In this document: positions 14,512 through 20,290 of the stretch, piece by piece
Layout: each line of letters starts with the position of its first letter
Numbering within the stretch: position 1 is the first letter of the stretch
Origin: Bacteroidales bacterium UBA3382
Lineage (GTDB): Bacteria; Bacteroidota; Bacteroidia; Bacteroidales; UBA932
Direction of reading: 5' to 3'
NCBI GenBank assembly: GCA_002358965.1
Contig: DEPW01000063.1
Span: 1-20,290, forward strand
DNA length: 20,290 nucleotides
The notes under the pieces: generated by a model
Told to the model about the DNA's origin: nothing
What the model saw: only the letters and a program-made list of their open reading frames with translations
Databases searched by the model: none
Made by a program: the position numbers and the translations under genes

Positions 14512-16188
14512 ATGGAAAATTACATTCAGCTTCTTGAAAATACGATAAAGGAAAGGTGGGATTGCGGAGCCTTGCGCGACCGCGGCGGCGTGTCTTACAC
14601 ATACGGCCGGATGGCCGAGCAGATGGCGAGGCTGCACTATCTGTACAGGGCGTTCGGCCTGTCCGAAGGTGACAAGGTGTCCATTTGCGGAAAGAATTGC
14701 TCCAATTGGGCGGTGGCTTTCCTGTCGGTGAATGCCTTCGGATGCATTTCCGTGCCTTTGCTGAACGATTTCCATCCGGAAAGCATAGCGCAGCTTACCG
14801 ACCATTCGGAAAGCAAGTTGCTGTTCATTGATGAGGAACTGTGGAAGAAGGTGTCCATCGTAGGCACGAAGGCCGAGGCGGTGTTCAGTCTGAAGGATTT
14901 CTCGCTGCTTCATGCCGCGCAGGAAGCGGATGCTGCCGTGAAGGCGGAGCAGGCCTCGCAGGCCTTCGGGAAGGATTTCGGCGGAGGTTTTACCAGCGAA
15001 GCGGTATCGTATCCGTCCCGGGATCTGGAAGAAGTGGCGATAATCAATTATACTTCGGGTACTACCAGCGCACCGAAAGGTGTCATGCTCTCGTACCGTG
15101 CCGTAAGTTCGAATGTGATTTTCATCAAAGACAACATTTACGGAAAAGAGGGAGACAAGGCCCTGTCGATGCTGCCGATGGCGCACATGTACGGGATGGC
15201 GGTCGAGTTCCTGTTCCCGGTGTGCGCTGGGTATGAACTGAACTTTCTCGGAAAGACCCCTTCGCCGAAAATACTTCTCGACGCCCTTGCGGATGTGAAA
15301 CCGTTCATGATCATAGCCGTACCTCTGATAATCGAAAAGATATTCTATTCGTCCGTATTCCCGATAATCAACAAGCCGGTGATGAAGGGGGCGTTGAAAC
15401 TGCCGATAATCTCATCGGTGATTTACAAGAAGATATATGACAAGCTGATGTCCGTTTTCGGAGGCAATGTCAAGTACATCATCATCGGAGGGGCGCCTCT
15501 GAACGAGGCGGTCGAGGAAGTGATGAGGAAAGTCGGCCTGCCTTATTGCGTAGGCTACGGTATGACTGAGTGCGCTCCGCTGATAAGCTACGAGCATTAT
15601 TCCAAGTTCGCCTTCCGTTCCTGCGGCAAACCTGTGGACCGTATGGAGGTAAGGATAGCTTCGTCCGATCCGGCCCGGGAGGTAGGGGAGATCCAGACCC
15701 GGGGCGACAATGTGATGATCGGATATTACAAGAACAAGGACGCTTCTGCGGCAGCCTTCACTCCTGACGGATGGCTGCATACCGGGGATATGGGCATAAT
15801 GGATGCCGACGGGAACATCTTCATAAAAGGCCGTTGCAAAAACATGGTTCTGGGCCCTAACGGGCAGAACATCTATCCTGAAGAAATAGAAGACAAACTC
15901 AATAGCCACAGGTATGTGACGGAATCCATAGTGGTGGCCCGGGGAAACAGGCTCGTGGCATTGGTCTATCCTGATACGGACGCCATAATCGCAGACGCTG
16001 CCGAGCACAAGCATGAATCCGGGGCGGTGCCTGACAGCGAGGCTCTCGTATCGGCCGCGATGGATGCCTTGCTGGCGGATGTGAACAAGTCGTTGCCTGC
16101 CTACAGCAAGCTGTCGAAGGCGGAGATCATGGCCACGGAGTTCGAAAAGACGCCAAAGAAGAGCATCAAGAGGTTCCTGTACGAATAG
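14512..16188 (+). CDS. AMP-forming long-chain acyl-CoA ligase
   Basis: A 558-residue ANL-superfamily enzyme, expected to activate a fatty or other carboxylic acid to acyl-AMP and then acyl-CoA. Motifs: the P-loop YTSGTTSAPKG (180-190, Ser where the family usually has Gly), YGMTECAP (349-356), GWLHTGD (420-426), and the hinge/lid start KGRCKNMVLGPNGQNIYPEEIE (439-460). The A10 end reads TPKKSIKR (547-554). Aligned with TxxGKxxR the catalytic Lys falls on Ser551, with Lys549/550 beside it. I recall this end in other Bacteroidales ligases, so it is probably a lineage variant, not a defect. No signal peptide. It begins 36 nt after the permease gene and could share its transcript; no separate promoter element is seen. 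Substrate is open; a bile-acid or aryl substrate cannot be excluded. Confidence 0.9.
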   Translation: MENYIQLLENTIKERWDCGALRDRGGVSYTYGRMAEQMARLHYLYRAFGLSEGDKVSICGKNCSNWAVAFLSVNAFGCISVPLLNDFHPESIAQLTDHSESKLLFIDEELWKKVSIVGTKAEAVFSLKDFSLLHAAQEADAAVKAEQASQAFGKDFGGGFTSEAVSYPSRDLEEVAIINYTSGTTSAPKGVMLSYRAVSSNVIFIKDNIYGKEGDKALSMLPMAHMYGMAVEFLFPVCAGYELNFLGKTPSPKILLDALADVKPFMIIAVPLIIEKIFYSSVFPIINKPVMKGALKLPIISSVIYKKIYDKLMSVFGGNVKYIIIGGAPLNEAVEEVMRKVGLPYCVGYGMTECAPLISYEHYSKFAFRSCGKPVDRMEVRIASSDPAREVGEIQTRGDNVMIGYYKNKDASAAAFTPDGWLHTGDMGIMDADGNIFIKGRCKNMVLGPNGQNIYPEEIEDKLNSHRYVTESIVVARGNRLVALVYPDTDAIIADAAEHKHESGAVPDSEALVSAAMDALLADVNKSLPAYSKLSKAEIMATEFEKTPKKSIKRFLYE

Positions 16189-16247
16189 GGTGTGTGCGCC
16201 GCGCTGGTACCATCCCGCACATTTGAGAATGAGACGGCATATTTAAA

Positions 16248-16593
16248 AGAAGGCGGGGCCGTAAGCCGGATTCTGTTTTTGAATCTATCATTTATCTACG
16301 CTGCCTACCCCCTGACAACGGACGGGCAGCCCTTGATTGTCAGTATATTTGGCATTGCAGGCCGTAGTTCGCACGCAATATATGTCGCCATATAATGCCA
16401 CAGGCTCTTACCCCTGTGTTCTCACCCTTACCGCGGCAAGTGCGGTTTCCCGTCCATGCCAAGGCGGTTGTTTTCTTCTGCGTTGTACGTAAACTTACGT
16501 CTACCTGTGCTTTCCACAGTACGGTGCCCTGTCCTGTCCGGACTTTCCTCTGCCCTGCAAGTCGCAGAGCGGCGATAGATCGTCCCGCCTTCT
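16248..16593 (-). ncRNA. rnpB: RNase P RNA (bacterial type A)
   Basis: The catalytic RNA of RNase P, which matures tRNA 5' ends. On the minus strand it begins AGAAGGCGGG and ends CCCGCCTTCT, a perfect 10-bp P1 stem (16584-16593 with 16248-16257). The hallmark AGAGGAAAGTCCGGAC lies at 16536-16551. Further conserved blocks are GGGTGAGAAC and GGGGTAAGAGCC in the middle and ACAGAATCCGGCTTA at 16262-16276, the 3' part of the P4 core. Length about 346 nt. Four T follow the P1 stem, so it may double as a weak terminator. The 5' end lies only 14 nt after the stop of the oxidoreductase gene, leaving no room for a promoter between them. The gene converges with the acyl-CoA ligase, 59 bp away; that gap holds no recognisable feature. 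Confidence 0.95.
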
Positions 16594-16607
16594 AATCCAA
16601 CAGATTG

Positions 16608-17861
16608 TCAAAGTCTTGCTTCGCGCCGGGCATTCCTCTTTTTGGTCCTTGCCACACTCCGTTTGAGTGCGGGAGTAATGTCCGGACATACCTTTTCGCA
16701 GCACATCTCCAAAGAGTACATCCTGCCGATGCAGAAATTCGAATGTTCGCAGCCGCTGCACGCATGCCTGTCTTCTTTCATCTTGTTCACGAAATCCGGA
16801 TCCCTCAGCACGGCCCGTCCCATCTGCAGCATTTCGAAACCGGCATCCATGACTTCGTCGGCGTCTTTCCTGCTGTTGACCCCTCCCACATATACCAATG
16901 GCATATCAGGCAGAGCCGCCCTGAATTTCTTGGCATCTTCGAGGAAAAACAGCCTTTTGTACGGTACCGTAGGAGATACGAGCTTTCCGCCCAGCAGTAC
17001 TCCGAGCTTGAGCCACCATTGGCTCCAAGGCATATAGTGAATGATCGGCATTACGGGGAATTCTCCTCTCATGACATACATCGGCGCGCGGCTTACAAAA
17101 CCTCCGGATAGTACGAGCGCATCGGCGCCGGCCTTTTGCAACTCTTTGGCCACCGTGATGCAGTCGTCCGTTTCCAGGCCTCCTTTGAAGCCGTCGCGGG
17201 TGTTGGTCTTTACGAAGATGGCGACCTTGCCCTTTCCTGCCTCCACCACCTTTTCCATAACCATCTTCATGAACCTCATCCGGTTTTCGAGCGTGCCTCC
17301 GAATTCGTCCTTCCTCTTGTTGGTATATGGCGAGAGGAACTGGGATATGAGGTAGCCGTGTCCGGCATGTATTTCGACGGCATCGAATCCTGCCTGGATG
17401 GCAAGCTCTACGGCGTGTCCGTATGCGTTGACGACTTCGTCGATTTCTTTCCTGTCCATTCCGTGTACCAGGGTCGGAGAGTAGAGGTTGAAGCCGCTGC
17501 TTGCCCCGTAAGGACGGCAGCCGCAGATCTTCTTGTGGGACATGTTGCCGCAATGGCCGAGCTGAATGGAGGCCTTGGCTCCTTCGGCGTGGATTCCGTC
17601 GGTCAGTTTGCGGAGTTCAGGAACGATTTCCTCCCTCATCCACAACTGTCTTTCGAATGAAAGTCCGCTCCTGCATACTGCGGCGTATGCCACGGTAGTC
17701 ATTCCTATGCCGCCCCGTGCCACTGATATGTGATAGTCGTACAGAGTCTTTGAAGGCGAATTGTGTTCCGCCATCCCTTCGAATGCCGCGGAACGTATCG
17801 TCCTGTTGCGTAATTCGACAGGCCCGATCCTGTAAGGTGTAAAAAGTTTGTCCTGTTCCAT
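16608..17861 (-). CDS. NADH:flavin oxidoreductase, Old Yellow Enzyme family
   Basis: A 417-residue FMN-dependent TIM barrel that should reduce the C=C bond of an enone using NAD(P)H. Seen: LRNRTIRSAAFEGM (17-30), ASIQLGHCGN (97-106), IHAGHGYLISQFLSPYTNKR (164-183) with KDEFGGTLENRMRF (184-197), and the FMN-phosphate end YVGGVNS...MGRAVLRDP (324-355). A Cys group at 368-392 (CSGC, C377, CC 387-388, C392) recalls the 4Fe-4S site of 2,4-dienoyl-CoA reductase/BaiCD relatives, but the spacing differs. The C-terminal NAD(P)H/FAD domains of those larger enzymes are absent. Two oddities: an aromatic, hydrophobic insert (about 271-300, with HYMPWSQWWLKLGVLLGG) and a basic tail (KRSVARTKKRNARREARL). 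It starts 14 nt after the 5-alpha-reductase stop, so the pair shares a transcript. Confidence 0.92.
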   Translation of the reverse strand: MEQDKLFTPYRIGPVELRNRTIRSAAFEGMAEHNSPSKTLYDYHISVARGGIGMTTVAYAAVCRSGLSFERQLWMREEIVPELRKLTDGIHAEGAKASIQLGHCGNMSHKKICGCRPYGASSGFNLYSPTLVHGMDRKEIDEVVNAYGHAVELAIQAGFDAVEIHAGHGYLISQFLSPYTNKRKDEFGGTLENRMRFMKMVMEKVVEAGKGKVAIFVKTNTRDGFKGGLETDDCITVAKELQKAGADALVLSGGFVSRAPMYVMRGEFPVMPIIHYMPWSQWWLKLGVLLGGKLVSPTVPYKRLFFLEDAKKFRAALPDMPLVYVGGVNSRKDADEVMDAGFEMLQMGRAVLRDPDFVNKMKEDRHACSGCEHSNFCIGRMYSLEMCCEKVCPDITPALKRSVARTKKRNARREARL

Positions 17862-17875
17862 TCCAGATGTCTATC

Positions 17876-18649
17876 TTACCAAATATGAGGTAAAATGTAT
17901 TTTCTCTTCAGATCCGTGTATTCGTTTCCGAATTCCTGTGCGTATCTTTCGTCCAGGGATTTCGCTCTCGGCCCGAGGTTGGCGAATGTCCACAGTGCGA
18001 ACACTACTCCAGGGAACGACCAAGTCAGGATTGCGAAGCCTATCCATTCGGTGAGTTCTCCGAAATAATTGGCCGAACATACATATTTGAACATTCCCCC
18101 TTTCGGTATGTAGTGTTTGGTGTCGCCCGGTTTGCGGAGATGTCTGATGATATAGTCCGACTGGAGGTTGATGTAGAAGCCTGCTATGAATATCAAAGTG
18201 CCGATTATGAATCTCGGGTCGCTCATCCATTCATTGGTATACCGTCCTTCGGGAGCAAGGTAGTACAGCCATTCTCCCTGCATGTATGCGTTGACGGTAT
18301 TGAAGATGATGCCCATGAGGATGATGGCTATCGGCATCTTCCCGTTCCCCTTGATCAGCACAGGGAAGATGAAGGATCTCTGGAAATAATGGATGAAGAA
18401 CGGTGCGCTGACTGCGTAGTAGACCAGGTTGTCGCGGATGAACTCCGACCTCGGAGAGTTCATGAACATGTAGAGCATCAGCAGGAAGACTGGGGACTCC
18501 ATCAATACCCATCCCAGGCGGTTGTTGATCTTCGGACCCCACTTCCCGTTTGAAAGGTAGCCGTAACCGGCCTTGAAACGGAACAGCGCCACGAAGACTA
18601 TCAGGGCGAGTATGATCATGGAAATCAGTATGATTCTGTATGTAGTCAT
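17876..18649 (-). CDS. steroid 5-alpha-reductase family membrane protein
   Basis: A 257-residue polytopic membrane protein of the 3-oxo-5-alpha-steroid 4-dehydrogenase family, which reduces the delta-4 bond of 3-oxo steroids with NADPH. Compared from memory with human SRD5A2: Glu51 in LMESPVF matches Glu57; His87-Tyr88 in IHYFQRSFIF matches His90-Tyr91; Asn161, Asp165, Arg169, Arg172 in INLQSDYIIRHLRKPG match Asn160, Asp164, Arg168, Arg171; Asn194 and Glu198 in SANYFGELTEWIGF match Asn193 and Glu197. Full length (about 255-260) and about seven helices also agree. SRD5A2 Arg114, near the steroid tail, is Met112 here. First gene of a two-gene unit with the flavin oxidoreductase, divergent from pyrG. 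Steroid, bile acid or another 3-oxo-enone are possible substrates; the family is sure, the substrate is not. Confidence 0.93.
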   Translation of the reverse strand: MTTYRIILISMIILALIVFVALFRFKAGYGYLSNGKWGPKINNRLGWVLMESPVFLLMLYMFMNSPRSEFIRDNLVYYAVSAPFFIHYFQRSFIFPVLIKGNGKMPIAIILMGIIFNTVNAYMQGEWLYYLAPEGRYTNEWMSDPRFIIGTLIFIAGFYINLQSDYIIRHLRKPGDTKHYIPKGGMFKYVCSANYFGELTEWIGFAILTWSFPGVVFALWTFANLGPRAKSLDERYAQEFGNEYTDLKRKYILPHIW

Positions 18650-18672
18650 CTCATTAAGGTCAAATCAACATG

Positions 18673-18680
18673 CAAAGATA
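18673..18680 (-). promoter_or_regulatory. -7 promoter element for the 5-alpha-reductase/oxidoreductase genes
   Basis: On the minus strand the bases read TATCTTTG, an exact TAnnTTTG match 23 nt upstream of ATG 18649. No clear TTTG is visible 19-21 nt further up. Exact matches face both ways in this 115-bp divergent gap. Confidence 0.55.
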
Positions 18681-18727
18681 GTGATATTTTCTTATCTTGG
18701 ATGCTGTTTTAATTCGGAATTATTCGG

Positions 18728-18735
18728 TATCTTTG
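18728..18735 (+). promoter_or_regulatory. -7 promoter element for pyrG
   Basis: TATCTTTG matches TAnnTTTG exactly, and a TTTT run at 18707-18710 lies at about the right distance for a weak -33 half. Transcription would start near 18742, which favours ATG 18765 over ATG 18750 as the pyrG start. Confidence 0.6.
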
Positions 18736-18764
18736 TACCCCTATGTAAAATGTTTTTCACGGAT

Positions 18765-20290
18765 ATGAATACAAAATATGTTTTCGTCACCGGAGGCGTG
18801 ACATCTTCATTGGGAAAGGGAATCATTTCCGCATCATTGGCCAAGCTTCTTAAGTCCAGAGGCTTGAGGGTGACCATACAGAAGTTCGACCCTTATATCA
18901 ACATTGACCCTGGCACGCTCAATCCGTACGAACACGGCGAATGCTATGTTACCGAAGACGGTGCGGAGACCGATTTGGACCTGGGGCATTACGAGCGCTT
19001 CCTCAATGTCTGTACCTCTAAGGCCAACAATGTCACTACCGGGAAGATATATCGTACCGTGATAGACCGCGAGCGCGAGGGCGCATATCTTGGCAAGACG
19101 GTCCAGATAGTCCCCCATATCATAGATGAAATCAAAAGGAGGATGCTCCTGTTGGGAAAATCGGGCAATTACGATGTAGTGATTACCGAAATCGGCGGTA
19201 CCGTGGGCGATATGGAGTCCCATCCTTTCATCGAGGCCGTAAGGCAGTTGCAGTGGGAGTTGCCTGAAGAGGACTGCGTAGTCGTGCATCTGACGCTCGT
19301 ACCTTATCTCGATGCCGCCAAGGAACTGAAGACCAAGCCTACGCAGCATTCGGTGAGGATGTTGCAGCAGGACGGCGTGAATCCCGACATCATAGTCTGC
19401 CGTACCGAGCACAAGCTGCCTGCCGATGTAAGGCGCAAAGTCGCGCTGTTCTGCAATGTGAAGCCTGGGCATGTGATCGAGTCGATAGACGCGCCTTCGG
19501 TATACATGGTGCCTTTGAAGATGCAGGAGGAAGGCCTTGACAGGTTAGTGCTCGAGCATTTCGGCCTGAAGGACATGCCGGAGCCGGATCTGACCAGATG
19601 GAACGAATTCCTCGAAAAACTGTTCAATCCGAAAGCGACGGTCAATGTGGCCCTTGTCGGAAAATATGTGGAGCTGCAGGATGCCTACAAGTCGATTCTC
19701 GAATCTTTCATCCATGCCGGCGCTGCCAACGAATGCAAAGTTAAAGTCCATTGCATCCATAGCGAATACATAAGCGAGCCCAATGCCGAGGAGAAACTCT
19801 CGTCCATGGACGGCGTACTCGTGGCTCCCGGATTCGGCGAACGGGGAATCGAAGGCAAGATCACGGCGATAAGATACGCCCGCGAACACGGGATACCGTT
19901 TTTCGGAATATGTCTCGGAATGCAGATGTGCGTAGTCGAGTTCGCAAGGGATGTCCTCGGCCTCAAGGACGCAATTTCCACTGAGGTCAATCCCGCTACG
20001 CCCGTCCCTATAATCGACCTGATGGAGGATCAGAAGAGCACTACCATAAAGGGAGGGACAATGAGACTCGGCGCCTATGACTGCAAGCTCGACAAGGATT
20101 CCCTTGCATACAGGATATACGGCACGGACATGATATCCGAGCGCCACAGACACAGATATGAGTTCAACAATGACTATCTTCCTTTGGTCGAGGCTGCAGG
20201 GATGAAGGCGACAGGAAAGAATCCTGATACCGGACTTGTGGAGATCGTCGAGATTCCTTCGCATCCTTTCTTTATCGGAGTGCAGTTCCA
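18765..20290 (+). CDS. pyrG: CTP synthase (3' end cut by the window edge)
   Basis: CTP synthase aminates UTP to CTP using glutamine and ATP. The frame is open from ATG 18765 to the window end: 508 residues, about 25-30 short of full length. The synthetase domain is complete: KYVFVTGGVTSSLGKGI (4-20), FDPYINIDPGTLNPYEHGE (41-59), EIGGTVGDMESHPF (142-155), KTKPTQHSVR (189-198). The class I glutamine amidotransferase domain has APGFGERG (354-361) and the nucleophile Cys383 in GICLGMQ. The sequence stops at GVQF, immediately before the expected His-Pro-Glu of the catalytic triad. An in-frame ATG at 18750 would add five residues; 18765 gives the usual N-terminus and leaves a leader of about 23 nt after the predicted promoter. 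Confidence 0.98.
   Translation, partial: MNTKYVFVTGGVTSSLGKGIISASLAKLLKSRGLRVTIQKFDPYINIDPGTLNPYEHGECYVTEDGAETDLDLGHYERFLNVCTSKANNVTTGKIYRTVIDREREGAYLGKTVQIVPHIIDEIKRRMLLLGKSGNYDVVITEIGGTVGDMESHPFIEAVRQLQWELPEEDCVVVHLTLVPYLDAAKELKTKPTQHSVRMLQQDGVNPDIIVCRTEHKLPADVRRKVALFCNVKPGHVIESIDAPSVYMVPLKMQEEGLDRLVLEHFGLKDMPEPDLTRWNEFLEKLFNPKATVNVALVGKYVELQDAYKSILESFIHAGAANECKVKVHCIHSEYISEPNAEEKLSSMDGVLVAPGFGERGIEGKITAIRYAREHGIPFFGICLGMQMCVVEFARDVLGLKDAISTEVNPATPVPIIDLMEDQKSTTIKGGTMRLGAYDCKLDKDSLAYRIYGTDMISERHRHRYEFNNDYLPLVEAAGMKATGKNPDTGLVEIVEIPSHPFFIGVQF

Noticed and set aside
16605..17111. Plus-strand open frame opposite the oxidoreductase
   Set aside because: The minus strand encodes an unmistakable OYE-family protein; the plus-strand frame has no motifs and begins inside the intergenic bases next to rnpB.

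Overview
The window looks like chromosomal DNA from a gut-type Bacteroidales, with mostly core gene content. Support for this: five intergenic matches to the Bacteroidetes -7 promoter element TAnnTTTG; a GLUG-type surface-protein tail at the left edge; a DUF3822-rsmD gene pair; FKBP-like lipoproteins behind a DHH phosphoesterase; and protein sequences typical of the order. The genus cannot be fixed from the sequence alone; a Rikenellaceae-like lineage is only a guess. No insertion sequence, phage, CRISPR array or tRNA was seen.

Layout. (1) 1-246 is the 3' end of a secreted GLUG-repeat protein. A gene-free stretch follows, ending in a bidirectional terminator at 488-531. (2) 553-4207, minus strand: a four-gene unit read as membrane-anchored unknown protein -> DUF3822 -> rsmD -> POT peptide transporter. 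It shares a divergent promoter region (4208-4331) with (3), 4332-10369, plus strand: a tightly packed unit of DHH phosphoesterase, two FKBP-like lipoproteins, a MATE exporter, a cytidylate-kinase-like protein and an anchored serine hydrolase. The last four junctions overlap or nearly touch. (4) 10278-12132, minus strand: a Stealth-family sugar-phosphate transferase followed by a SAM methyltransferase, probably for surface-glycan modification. The methyltransferase overlaps the serine hydrolase tail-to-tail by 92 bp. (5) 12269-16188, plus strand: a predicted outer-membrane barrel and a Gate-domain inner-membrane permease joined by ATGA, then an AMP-forming acyl-CoA ligase. (6) 16248-18649, minus strand: a steroid 5-alpha-reductase homologue, an Old-Yellow-Enzyme-type flavin oxidoreductase, and rnpB (RNase P RNA) starting 14 nt after the oxidoreductase stop. 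(7) 18765-end, plus strand: pyrG (CTP synthase), cut by the window edge just before its final catalytic His-x-Glu.

The most interesting part is region 6. The 257-residue membrane protein carries nearly all of the catalytic and NADPH-binding residues of human SRD5A2. It sits 14 nt upstream of an OYE-family enone reductase with an aromatic, hydrophobic insertion and a basic tail. Together they form a two-gene enone-reduction cassette that could act on steroids or bile acids; the substrate is inference. Second is the gene pair 2818-4207, where a DUF3822 protein follows a one-helix membrane protein, a layout reminiscent of the PilM/PilN or GspL/GspM pairing. Third is the coupled barrel plus Gate-permease pair, which suggests a two-membrane uptake route for an unknown solute.
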